A stretch of DNA of 24,055 nucleotides from NCBI GenBank assembly GCA_903919215.1, contig CAIXHI010000248.1, positions 1-24,055 of the forward strand. The letters run 5' to 3'. This document shows positions 1 to 7,918 of this stretch, in pieces. The stretch is from an uncultured Acidimicrobiaceae bacterium. Lineage in GTDB: Bacteria; Actinomycetota; Acidimicrobiia; Acidimicrobiales; Ilumatobacteraceae. The notes below the pieces were generated by a model, which saw only the letters and a program-made list of their open reading frames with translations, was not told the DNA's origin and did not search any database. Within the stretch, counting starts at the first letter, position 1. Every line of letters begins with the position of its first letter. The position numbers and the translations under genes are program-made.

Positions 1-24
1 ATGTCGCTCGGTGGCGACGAATAG
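1..24 (+). CDS. C-terminal fragment of an upstream gene, possibly mreB
   Basis: An open frame entering at the left edge reads MSLGGDE and stops at TAG (22-24), 18 nt before mreC. Only seven residues are visible, so identity cannot be read from sequence. Position directly upstream of mreC-mreD makes mreB the expected neighbour in rod-shape operons, but that is inference from gene order. The other two forward frames are also open through this short stretch. Confidence 0.3.
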   Translation: MSLGGDE

Positions 25-42
25 CCGCTCGGCGGTCCGCTC

Positions 43-1050
43 ATGTTCTCGTCACTCAGCCGTCGCCGGGTAGTGCTCTTGGTGGTGCTCACCTGTCTGT
101 TGTTGATCACTCTCGACAAACAGGGCAACCCGTTCATCGACCGGGCGCGTCGGGCATTCGACATCCTGCTGTCGCCGGTGGACACCGCCACGCGGGCGGT
201 CGTGCTGCCCGTCGAGCGAGCGTGGTACGGCGTGTCGAACTATCACGACCTCGAACGTGAGAACGCGGTGCTGCGCGACCAGATCGCGCACATGAAGGGC
301 AGCGACATCGAGGCGCGTTCGGCGGTACTGCAGTACCGCGAGTTGCTGAAACTCGACCAGCTCACCTCCAAGTGGAGTTTCAACGTGGTGACCGCTGAGG
401 TGGTGGGTGATTCGCCCGGCAACTATCAGCAGACGGTCGAGATCGGGGTTGGCTCCGAGAGCGGTGTCGAGGTTGGGATGCTGGTCACCGACGGTGCCGG
501 TCTGATCGGTCGCATCACTCGGGTGTATCCGAACCGCAGCATCGTGCTGCTCATCACCGATCCGACGTTCGCCATTTCTGCTCGAGTGCTGAGCACCGAC
601 GACCAGGTCGCCACCGACGAAGCCACTACGGGTACGTCGTCGCCGTCGGCCAATGGGGGCACTGGCACCCCGGGTGCCGGGGTTCCTGTCGTCGACCCGA
701 CAGTCACCGATCCCTTGGGTACCGACGCGCAGACCACCACCACGTTGCCGCCTGTGGTCCGCGAGACCGGCATGCTCGACGGGCGCGGTCCCAAACTGAC
801 GTTGGTGCTGCGTTTCACCGACAACAACTCTGTGCTCACCAGCGTGAAGGTGGGAGCGGGGGTCGATACCTCGGGTGGCACCAGCAGCCTTGCGCCGCAA
901 GGTATCCCCATCGGCATCATCACCGCGGTCACTCGGCAACCCGGGAACAGTACGACGTTGGTGGAAGTGCGCCCGAACGCGGATCTGCGGCGCCTGAACT
1001 TCGTCGCGGTGGTGCTGTTCAAGCCCAACCAGCAGGCCATCGGCGGCTGA
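43..1050 (+). CDS. mreC: Rod shape-determining protein MreC
   Basis: MreC is a bitopic membrane protein that forms a periplasmic-side scaffold linking MreB/MreD/RodZ to the PBP2-RodA wall synthase. The 335-residue product has a basic N-terminus (SRRR) and one membrane segment at about residues 9-24. A coiled coil follows at about 66-108 (YHDLERENAVLRDQ), then the family's beta-rich domain with the conserved pattern VGVESGVEVGM-like (here GVGSESGVEVGM) and DGAGLIGRI. A Thr/Gly/Pro/Ser-rich stretch at about 184-242 interrupts the beta domain and is unusual. The ATG at 43 places the membrane segment correctly. There is no strong ribosome binding site. The next gene starts 3 nt after the stop, consistent with one mre operon. 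Confidence 0.95.
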   Translation: MFSSLSRRRVVLLVVLTCLLLITLDKQGNPFIDRARRAFDILLSPVDTATRAVVLPVERAWYGVSNYHDLERENAVLRDQIAHMKGSDIEARSAVLQYRELLKLDQLTSKWSFNVVTAEVVGDSPGNYQQTVEIGVGSESGVEVGMLVTDGAGLIGRITRVYPNRSIVLLITDPTFAISARVLSTDDQVATDEATTGTSSPSANGGTGTPGAGVPVVDPTVTDPLGTDAQTTTTLPPVVRETGMLDGRGPKLTLVLRFTDNNSVLTSVKVGAGVDTSGGTSSLAPQGIPIGIITAVTRQPGNSTTLVEVRPNADLRRLNFVAVVLFKPNQQAIGG

Positions 1051-1053
1051 CCG

Positions 1054-1578
1054 GTGCGGCGTTTTCTCATCGGTGCCGGGCCGCGATTGCTGCTAGTCGG
1101 GCTGATCGCTCTCGCCATCCAGCGGGCCGTCTTCGCCAACCATCCGATCCATGACGTGAAGTTGCAGTTCGTGCTTGCGCTGGTCGCCGCAGCGGGCGTG
1201 GGCGGAGGTGCCGAGCGCGGTGCCGTGGCCGGTTTCGCCTTGGGGCTGATGTACGACCTGGCCGGCAATACCCCGCTTGGTCTCACAGCACTGGCGTATG
1301 GGCTGGGCGGCATCGTCGCCGGGTACCTGCACGCGTTCACTCCCGACCCACAGTGGTGGCTGGCCGCTATCTTCGCCACGATGGGGTCGGCCGTGGGTGA
1401 GTTCTGCATCCCGTTGGCGAACGCCATCACGGGGGAGAGCGGCTGGATCACCGGCGACATCCTGTTCGCAGTGCCACTGGTGGCGGTCACGTCTGGAGTG
1501 GTGTGTCCGCTGCTGCTGCCGACGGCGCGCTGGATGACCGGTGCGAAGCGCAAGAAGTGGAAGGCGCCGTCGTCATGA
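1054..1578 (+). CDS. mreD: Rod shape-determining protein MreD
   Basis: MreD is a small integral membrane component of the elongasome that works with MreC. The 174-residue product is almost wholly hydrophobic, with about five predicted membrane segments. One stretch, AGVGGGAERGAVAGFALGLM, runs into YDLAGNTPLGLTALAYGLGG, which matches the MreD pattern of G-rich helices with a D/P-containing loop. It ends in a basic tail (GAKRKKWKAPSS). Translation starts at GTG 1054, 3 nt after the mreC stop. The sequence is weakly conserved in this family, so the call rests on topology, size and its place between mreC and mrdA. Confidence 0.88.
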   Translation: MRRFLIGAGPRLLLVGLIALAIQRAVFANHPIHDVKLQFVLALVAAAGVGGGAERGAVAGFALGLMYDLAGNTPLGLTALAYGLGGIVAGYLHAFTPDPQWWLAAIFATMGSAVGEFCIPLANAITGESGWITGDILFAVPLVAVTSGVVCPLLLPTARWMTGAKRKKWKAPSS

Positions 1579-1581
1579 CCG

Positions 1582-3951
1582 ATGCGCCGACCGGACGCGC
1601 GCGCCCACTCTCGCCGCTCTACGGACAAGACTGTCGCAATGGCCGTTGACAAGCGCACCGCTCGCCTCGGGGTACTCGCCACCGTCTCGCTGATCCTGAT
1701 CGGTCTGCTGGGTGTGCGCTTGTGGTTCCTGCAGGGCGTCAAGGCCGACTATTACCAGGCCAAGGTCACCTCGGCCAAGACCCGCACGGTCTACATCGCT
1801 CCTGAGCGGGGTCGTATCTTCGACACGCTGGGACGCGTCGTCGCCGACAATAAGAGCTTCCTCACCGTCACCGTCGACTGGCAGGTCGTGCGCAAGGCGA
1901 GCAGCCGACTGGAGTTGTTCAAACGGCTGTCGGGCCCGCTGAAGACACCCGTCGAAGATCTGATGCGCCGCTACGACCCGTGCTACAAGGAACCGACCGG
2001 ATGCAAGAAGAAGCAGCAGTTCGACTCGCTCCTGCCGTTGCCGCTGAAGGAAGACGTCGACGAGGCCACCGTCAACTTCCTGATGGAGCGCAGCGAGGAC
2101 TATCCGGGCATCGATGTCACCGAGCAGTACAAGCGCGTGTATCCCTACGCGCCGTTGGCGGCCCACGTGGTGGGGTTCATGAGCTCGATCAGCGAGGGAT
2201 CGCTGAAGAGCTACCTCGCCCAGGGGTACAAGCGCAACGAACGTGTCGGTCAGTTCGGCGTTGAGCAGAGTATGGAACGCGAGCTGCACGGCCGCTGGGG
2301 CAAGAAGGTCTACGAGGTCGACGCCGCTGGTGGCATCGTGCGCGAGTTGGTCGATCAGAACATCGACCCGGTAGCCGGATTCGATGTGCAGTTGAGCATC
2401 GACCTGGAGATTCAGCAGTACGCCGAGCAGGCGCTCGAGACCGAGTTGCGCTCGCGGCGCAACCTGGCTGAGAACCTGACGATGGGCGATTCTGCACCGC
2501 ACAACCCGCTCGACCGCGAGACCAACTGGACCCAGCGTGTGTATCGCCGCACGCTGAAGGACGGCTCGGTCATCGAATACCCGGAATGGGTGCAGCACAA
2601 GGCGCCGGCCGGCTCGGTGGTGGTGGTGAACCATCACAACGGCCAGGTGATCGCGATGGCCAGCTATCCCACGTTCGACAATCGCTGGATGGAGTCGGGC
2701 ATCAGCGGCGACAAGTACCACCAACTGTTCCCCAGCACGAATGCCGACGGCACGCCGATCGACCCCGACAAGTCGATCCTCGTGAACCGCGCGGTGCAGG
2801 GCAACTACAACTACGGCTCGTCGTTCAAGCCGTTCGTCGCGTGGTCGGCGTTACACTCGGGTCTGATCACGGCCAAGGACAAGTACCTCGACCAGGGTTA
2901 TTACAACCTCACCACGATCGACGCCAACGACTGTCAGCAGAACGGCGGCGTCGCGCGCTGCATCTTCAAGAACGCCGTCAACAAGAACACGTTGCGGCCC
3001 AGTTCGTACGGGCCGGTCACGGTGGCCGATGCACTCGCAGTGTCGTCCGACACGTTCTTCTACCGTATTGGCGAGATGGCCTACGCGACCAAGGGTGTCG
3101 GGCGCACCTTGCTGCAGGACAATCTGATGCGGTTCGGGTTCGGCACCAAGAGCGGTATCCAATTGCCATACGAGTGGAAGGGTCGTCTGCCCACCAACGA
3201 GGTGAAGGCGGAACTCGTGCGCAAGGGGGTGCTCAACAAGAACGAGGCACCTCGGCTGGTGGTGGGTGACAACGTGCAGATGGCGATCGGTCAAGGCCTG
3301 ATGGCTGGTACCCCGTTGCAGTTGGCGATGGCGTACTCCACGCTCGCCAACGGCGGTTTCCTGCTCGAGCCGTCGATCGTCAAGGCGATCTGGGCGCCCC
3401 TCACCCCGAACTCCGGGCCGGCGATGGCCGACCTTACCAAGGGTGAGGTGCGGGTGAGTTACGAGAACGCCATCGTTCGCGATCAACTGGAGATGGATCC
3501 GGAGACCATCTACAAGCCGATCATCGAGGGCCTCACCCGCGTGATCCGCGGTCCCGGTGTGTTCTTCGGGTTCGAGCACGAGACCACCGGCTTCCGTCTG
3601 TTCAAGGGCTTCCCTGTGAACATCGCTGGCAAGACGGGCACCGCCCAGGGCGCCGCCAACCTGCCGTGGAACGACTCCTCGGCCTTCGCTGCATTCGGTG
3701 TGACCGACCTGAACTCCGAGAACCCCACCGACGTTCCGTACACGGTGGTGGCCTATCTGGAGAAGAGCGGCTACGGGTCCAAGGCCGCGGCGCCAGTGGT
3801 GAAGTGCGTGTTCCTCGCGCTCACCAAACAGGTGAAGCTTGATCCTGTCCTGGTCAGCGACCCACTCGACGTCAGTTCGTTCACTGCCGCACCTGCTCGA
3901 CAACTGCACAACTCGTACTGCCTCAATGGCTCGTCAGGCTTGAAGGACTGA
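1582..3951 (+). CDS. mrdA: Penicillin-binding protein 2, class B transpeptidase
   Basis: This D,D-transpeptidase cross-links peptidoglycan during lateral growth and pairs with RodA. A membrane anchor lies at about residues 29-48, followed by the pedestal/dimerisation domain and a C-terminal transpeptidase domain. The catalytic motifs are SSFK (Ser413, Lys416), SSD (488-490, in the position of SxN) and KTG (684-686). At 789 residues it is longer than typical PBP2 (about 600-700), because of extra loops such as those near 285-320 and 630-670. The start is uncertain. ATG 1582 gives a 19-residue basic preface, while ATG 1639 begins MAVDKRTARLGVL and would also work. A further ATG at 1575 overlaps the mreD stop but reads a different frame (see findings). 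rodA follows after 3 nt. Confidence 0.95.
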   Translation: MRRPDARAHSRRSTDKTVAMAVDKRTARLGVLATVSLILIGLLGVRLWFLQGVKADYYQAKVTSAKTRTVYIAPERGRIFDTLGRVVADNKSFLTVTVDWQVVRKASSRLELFKRLSGPLKTPVEDLMRRYDPCYKEPTGCKKKQQFDSLLPLPLKEDVDEATVNFLMERSEDYPGIDVTEQYKRVYPYAPLAAHVVGFMSSISEGSLKSYLAQGYKRNERVGQFGVEQSMERELHGRWGKKVYEVDAAGGIVRELVDQNIDPVAGFDVQLSIDLEIQQYAEQALETELRSRRNLAENLTMGDSAPHNPLDRETNWTQRVYRRTLKDGSVIEYPEWVQHKAPAGSVVVVNHHNGQVIAMASYPTFDNRWMESGISGDKYHQLFPSTNADGTPIDPDKSILVNRAVQGNYNYGSSFKPFVAWSALHSGLITAKDKYLDQGYYNLTTIDANDCQQNGGVARCIFKNAVNKNTLRPSSYGPVTVADALAVSSDTFFYRIGEMAYATKGVGRTLLQDNLMRFGFGTKSGIQLPYEWKGRLPTNEVKAELVRKGVLNKNEAPRLVVGDNVQMAIGQGLMAGTPLQLAMAYSTLANGGFLLEPSIVKAIWAPLTPNSGPAMADLTKGEVRVSYENAIVRDQLEMDPETIYKPIIEGLTRVIRGPGVFFGFEHETTGFRLFKGFPVNIAGKTGTAQGAANLPWNDSSAFAAFGVTDLNSENPTDVPYTVVAYLEKSGYGSKAAAPVVKCVFLALTKQVKLDPVLVSDPLDVSSFTAAPARQLHNSYCLNGSSGLKD

Positions 3952-3954
3952 CCG

Positions 3955-5136
3955 ATGGCGGCCACCTTCCTCCGTCGGCGGCCCGACTCCGGGCTGGGCA
4001 ACATCCGTGCCAGCGCCAGCGCGCCCACGCGCAACATCGACTGGGTCTTGATGATGGCGGTCAGCGCCCTCTCGGTCATCGGACTCGCCTGCATCTACAC
4101 GGCTTCGCGCACGAAGTACGGGCCGGGTGCCACCGCCCCATTCGACTTCCAGTTCGTCACCCGCCAGGAGATCTTCCTCATCGGCGCGGTCATCACGATG
4201 GTGATCGTGATGGCGTTCGACTACGACTGGTGGAAGGATCACGCACGGTTTCTGTATGGCGTCACGCTGATGTTGCTCGTGCTGGTGATCTTGGTGGGCG
4301 CCGTGAGCGGCGGCGCAGCCCTCAGCTTCAACGTCGGCCCGCTCAAGCTGCAGCCAGCCGAGTTCAGCAAGTACACGGTGCTGCTCACCGTTGCCGCCTA
4401 TCTTGCCGAGGATCGCAGCGATGTCTTGCCGTACCACCGATTCATCATCGGACTGATGCTGGTCGGTATGCCGGCCGGTCTGATCATCCTGCAACCCGAC
4501 CTTGGTACGTCGTCGGTGTTGATCGTGATGGCGATGGGAATCATGCTCGTCGCCGGCGCCAAGTTGCGCTACATGGCGCTGATCACGTTCGTCTCGGTCG
4601 GCACGGTGCTCGGGGCACTGGTGACCAATCTTCTGAGCCAGTACCAGTTGCGTCGGTTCACGGCGTTCTTCAACCAGGACTCCAACGATCCGGCGCTGCG
4701 CGATTATGTGTACCAGGGGCGCAACGCAGTGCGTGCCGTGGCTACCGGTGGCATGTTCGGCAAGGGGTGGCTGCACGGCCCGATCACGATGGCTCGCAAC
4801 GACATCCCTGTGCAATGGGCCGACTTCCCGTTCTCGGCCGTCGGCGAGGAGTTCGGGTTGGTCGGTGCGGCGGTGGTCATCGGGCTCTACGCAGTGGTGT
4901 TGCTGCGGATCTGGCGCATCTCGCACCTGTCCCGCGATCTCCTGGGCACCTACCTGTGTGTCGGAGTCTTCTCGATCCTGCTCTGGCAGGTGTTCCAGAG
5001 CATCGCGATGACCATCGGGATCATGCCGATCACCGGGCTGCCGCTGCCGTTCATCTCCTATGGCGGCTCGGGCCTGGTGACGTTCTTTGCCCTGACGGGC
5101 CTGGTACAGAACGTGCACATGCGCCGCTACCGCTAG
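3955..5136 (+). CDS. rodA: SEDS peptidoglycan glycosyltransferase RodA
   Basis: RodA polymerises lipid II into glycan strands in the elongasome together with PBP2. The 393-residue product has about ten membrane segments after a 25-residue cytoplasmic N-terminus. SEDS signatures are visible: LKLQPAEFSKY, LIILQPDLGTSSV, the extracellular loop ADFPFSAVGEEFG, and the C-terminal GLPLPFISYGGSGLVT. The acidic residue in the ADF motif corresponds to the region implicated in catalysis in characterised RodA proteins. Adjacency to mrdA and mreCD favours RodA over FtsW. It is the last gene of the mre operon; I see no convincing intrinsic terminator in the 68 nt that follow. Confidence 0.95.
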   Translation: MAATFLRRRPDSGLGNIRASASAPTRNIDWVLMMAVSALSVIGLACIYTASRTKYGPGATAPFDFQFVTRQEIFLIGAVITMVIVMAFDYDWWKDHARFLYGVTLMLLVLVILVGAVSGGAALSFNVGPLKLQPAEFSKYTVLLTVAAYLAEDRSDVLPYHRFIIGLMLVGMPAGLIILQPDLGTSSVLIVMAMGIMLVAGAKLRYMALITFVSVGTVLGALVTNLLSQYQLRRFTAFFNQDSNDPALRDYVYQGRNAVRAVATGGMFGKGWLHGPITMARNDIPVQWADFPFSAVGEEFGLVGAAVVIGLYAVVLLRIWRISHLSRDLLGTYLCVGVFSILLWQVFQSIAMTIGIMPITGLPLPFISYGGSGLVTFFALTGLVQNVHMRRYR

Positions 5137-5188
5137 GTGGCGCGAGCGCGTCTCCCCGGTGATCCGGCGTCGTCGGGCGCCTGCAGGG

Positions 5189-5194
5189 TAGACT
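5189..5194 (+). promoter_or_regulatory. Candidate -10 box, near-leaderless promoter
   Basis: TAGACT lies 10 nt before the ATG at 5205, preceded by GGG. This would place transcription start only a few bases before the start codon. No clear TTGACA-like -35 is present, and there is no Shine-Dalgarno sequence before 5205. The same TAnnnT spacing recurs at other first genes in the window. Confidence 0.45.
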
Positions 5195-5204
5195 TCCCGG
5201 GAAC

Positions 5205-7184
5205 ATGACCTCACTCTGGGCGCGGATCGAACCGCTCCTGGCTCGGGTGCAAAAACCGGCCCGTTACATCGGGTGCGAGGACGGCGCCGTCACCCCCCGG
5301 CATGCGCCGGATCGGGTGTCGTGGCTGCTCGCCTACCCCGACACGTACGAAATCGGCTTGCCCAACCAGGGGCTTCAAATCCTTTACGAAATCCTGAATG
5401 AACGCGACGACGCTGTCGCCGAGCGTACATACGCGCCATGGCACGACCTCGAAGCGCTGATGCGACGCCATGGTGTGCCGCTGTTCTCGGTGGATACGCA
5501 CCTCGCTGCGGGTGATTTCGACTTGCTGGCGTTCAATCTCTCGGCCGAGTTGGTGTACACCAATGTCCTCAACATGGTTGATCTGGCTGGTGTGCCGGTG
5601 CGCAGCGCCCATCGCGAACCGCACCATCCGCTCGTCGTGCTCGGCGGTCACTGCGCGTTCAACCCGGAACCACTGGCCGACTTCGTCGACCTGGTGGTGC
5701 TGGGTGAGGGTGAAGAAGTCATCGGTGAGATCACCGAGGTCGTGCGCGACTGGAAGGCCTCCGGGCGTACGCCGGGAAGCCGCGAGGGTGTGCTGCGCGA
5801 ACTCTCCAAGGTGCCCGGTGTCTATGTGCCGGCGATGTACGAGGTCGAGTACGACGGCCCACAGCTGCGGGCTGTCACGCCGCGGTACTCCGATGTCCCG
5901 GCCACGGTGCACAAGCGCACGGTCGCCGATCTGGCCGATTGGCCGTACCCGAAGCATCCGTTGGCACCGCTGACGGAGGTCGTGCACGACCGCCTCGCAG
6001 TCGAAGTGTTCCGTGGCTGCACCCGCGGGTGTCGGTTCTGCCAGGCGGGGATGATCACTCGTCCGGTGCGCGAACGTCCCGCTGAGCAAGTGCGCACGAT
6101 GATCGCCAACGGTCTGCGCAGCACTGGTCAGAGCGAGGTCAGCCTCACCTCGCTCTCCACCGCCGACTACAGCGGGATCGAGCAGGTCTTGCAATCCGTC
6201 AACTCCGCGGAGTGCGGCACGAACGGCGCGGTATCGGTCAGCCTGCCCTCGTTGCGTGTCGACGCGTTCACGGTGGGTCTCGCCAGCCAGGTATCAGGGG
6301 GGCGGCGCAGCGGGCTCACGTTCGCACCTGAAGCCGGTAGTTGGCGGCTGCGCTCGGTGATCAACAAACTGATCACCGAAGACGATCTGTACAGTGCCGT
6401 CGAGTCTGGTTTCTCGCAGGGCTGGAACCGGATGAAGCTCTACTTCCTCACGGGTCTGCCGACCGAACAAGATGCAGACACGTACGGCATCGTCGATCTC
6501 GCCAGGAACTGTGTGCAGATCGGCAGACGGCACACCAACCGGGCCAGCGTCACGGTCAGCCTCGGCGGTTTCGTCCCCAAACCGCACACACCGTTCCAAT
6601 GGTTCGGGCAGAACACCACGGACGAACTGCGGCGCAAGGTGCAACTCGTGCGCGACGCCGCGGAGCGCACCAGAGGTGTGAAGGTGAAGTGGCACGACCC
6701 CAAAGCGACGGCCGCCGAAGGGATCGCCGCCCGGGGCGATCGTCGTATCGGCAACGTGATGGAACGGGTCTGGCGCGACGGGGGAGTGTTCCAGGAATGG
6801 AGCGAGTTCTTCCGCCTGTCGCGCTGGGAAGAGGCGATGGCCGCCGAGGGTCTGTCGATCGAGTGGTACGTCAATCGCCATCGTGACGAGGACGAGGTGC
6901 TGCCGTGGGACCACCTCAGCGCCGGTCTGCACAAAGACTTCCTGTGGCTGGATTGGCAGGCCGCGCTGGCCGAACACGGCCTGGAGGATTGCCGCTGGAC
7001 TCCGTGTTACGACTGCGGCGTGTGCACCGGCTACGGCATCGAGCACGTGGTTGCTTCGCCGGTGCCGCCAGCCGGTGGTAGCCAGGGCACAGGGCAAGAT
7101 CTGGCGCGTGGCGGCGAGGTGCCGGTGCAGTTGCTCACCCGACCGCGTCGCGACGAGCCGGTCGGCGCAGAGGTTTCGGTATGA
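5205..7184 (+). CDS. Radical SAM protein, TIGR03960-type, B12-binding-like N-terminus
   Basis: This is a radical SAM enzyme of unknown substrate. The N-terminal roughly 200 residues resemble the cobalamin-binding-like Rossmann region found in this class. The radical SAM core carries the 4Fe-4S motif CTRGCRFC, with Cys272, Cys276 and Cys279 in CxxxCxxC spacing. Further features typical of the core are LTSLSTADYSGIE, LPSLRVDAF, GLTFAPEAGSWRLR and KLYFLTGLPTE. Near the C-terminus a second cysteine cluster, CYDCGVC (about residues 601-607), could hold a metal or an extra cluster. It overlaps the next gene by ATGA, which is a DUF2344 protein; the two are paired or fused across bacteria. Length (659 aa) is normal for the unfused form. 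The last 40 residues are low-complexity. Function is not known. Confidence 0.88.
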   Translation: MTSLWARIEPLLARVQKPARYIGCEDGAVTPRHAPDRVSWLLAYPDTYEIGLPNQGLQILYEILNERDDAVAERTYAPWHDLEALMRRHGVPLFSVDTHLAAGDFDLLAFNLSAELVYTNVLNMVDLAGVPVRSAHREPHHPLVVLGGHCAFNPEPLADFVDLVVLGEGEEVIGEITEVVRDWKASGRTPGSREGVLRELSKVPGVYVPAMYEVEYDGPQLRAVTPRYSDVPATVHKRTVADLADWPYPKHPLAPLTEVVHDRLAVEVFRGCTRGCRFCQAGMITRPVRERPAEQVRTMIANGLRSTGQSEVSLTSLSTADYSGIEQVLQSVNSAECGTNGAVSVSLPSLRVDAFTVGLASQVSGGRRSGLTFAPEAGSWRLRSVINKLITEDDLYSAVESGFSQGWNRMKLYFLTGLPTEQDADTYGIVDLARNCVQIGRRHTNRASVTVSLGGFVPKPHTPFQWFGQNTTDELRRKVQLVRDAAERTRGVKVKWHDPKATAAEGIAARGDRRIGNVMERVWRDGGVFQEWSEFFRLSRWEEAMAAEGLSIEWYVNRHRDEDEVLPWDHLSAGLHKDFLWLDWQAALAEHGLEDCRWTPCYDCGVCTGYGIEHVVASPVPPAGGSQGTGQDLARGGEVPVQLLTRPRRDEPVGAEVSV

Positions 7185-7903
7185 AACTGCGCGTGCGCTA
7201 TTCCAAGCTCGGCAAGATTCGGTTCACCAGCCACGGCGACACTGCCCGGCACTGGGAACGCGCCGTGCGCAAGGTGGGAGTGTCGATGGCCTACTCGGCT
7301 GGCTTCACACCGCGACCCAAGATGTCGTTCGGACTCGGGTTGCCCACCGGCGGCGAGAGCCTCGCCGAATACCTCGACATGGAACTCGCCGAAGCGCAGC
7401 ACGCTGATCTCGATGAGTTGTGCACCCGCTTTGCCTCGGGTATGCCCGCTGGCTACGAGGTCACCAACGTCGTACTGCGCGAACCGGGTTGCCCGTCGCT
7501 GCAGGAAGATGTTGTCGCCTGTAGCTGGGATTTCGCTCTCGTCGGGCCCGATCGCGATGAGGCTGCAGCCGCCGTCGCCTCGGTGCTCTCACAGTCGTCG
7601 CTCCTCGTGGAGCGCGAACGCAAGGGGCAGCGCAGCGTCGACGACGTACGCGCCGCCATCGAAGCTTTGTCGGTCACCTCGGTGGCCGACGATCCCCGGC
7701 CACACCTGTGCGCGGTGCTGGCCATGAATGGAAGGGGACTGCGACCGACGGAACTCGTCGGCGCGCTGTTCCCCGCACTCGACCCGATCGATGTGACCGG
7801 ACGAGTGTTGCGCACACATCAATGGATCGAGCGCGACGCCGTGCGCAGGGAGATCATCCCGGCGCGTGCGGTCGCGACGCGTACCCCTGTGGGGTGCGCA
7901 TGA
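7181..7903 (+). CDS. TIGR03936/DUF2344 radical SAM-linked protein
   Basis: This 240-residue protein of unknown function belongs to the family always found next to or fused with the preceding radical SAM protein. The recognisable N-terminal block is MKLRVRYSKLGKIRFTSHGD, followed by a block around GFTPRPKMSFGLGLPTG and SLAEYLDMEL. It has no membrane segment or signal. A ribosome binding site (AGAGG near 7169-7173) sits 7 nt before the ATG, and the ATGA overlap with the upstream stop implies coupled translation and roughly equal amounts of both proteins. The likely role is as a partner or substrate adaptor of the radical SAM enzyme; this is inferred from pairing alone. The RNase E/G gene begins 15 nt downstream. 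Confidence 0.85.
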   Translation: MKLRVRYSKLGKIRFTSHGDTARHWERAVRKVGVSMAYSAGFTPRPKMSFGLGLPTGGESLAEYLDMELAEAQHADLDELCTRFASGMPAGYEVTNVVLREPGCPSLQEDVVACSWDFALVGPDRDEAAAAVASVLSQSSLLVERERKGQRSVDDVRAAIEALSVTSVADDPRPHLCAVLAMNGRGLRPTELVGALFPALDPIDVTGRVLRTHQWIERDAVRREIIPARAVATRTPVGCA

Positions 7904-7910
7904 GAAGGGA
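7903..7910 (+). promoter_or_regulatory. Ribosome binding site of RNase E/G
   Basis: The purine run AGAAGGGA ends 8 nt before ATG 7919. It fixes that ATG as the start, so the very long low-complexity N-terminal arm is part of the protein. Confidence 0.7.
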
Positions 7911-7918
7911 CGTATTTC

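Noticed and set aside
3934..5214. 426-codon - strand frame opposite rodA
   Set aside because: Composition (His, Asp, Gln, Arg rich) is that of the reverse complement of a membrane protein gene. rodA on the + strand has clear SEDS motifs.
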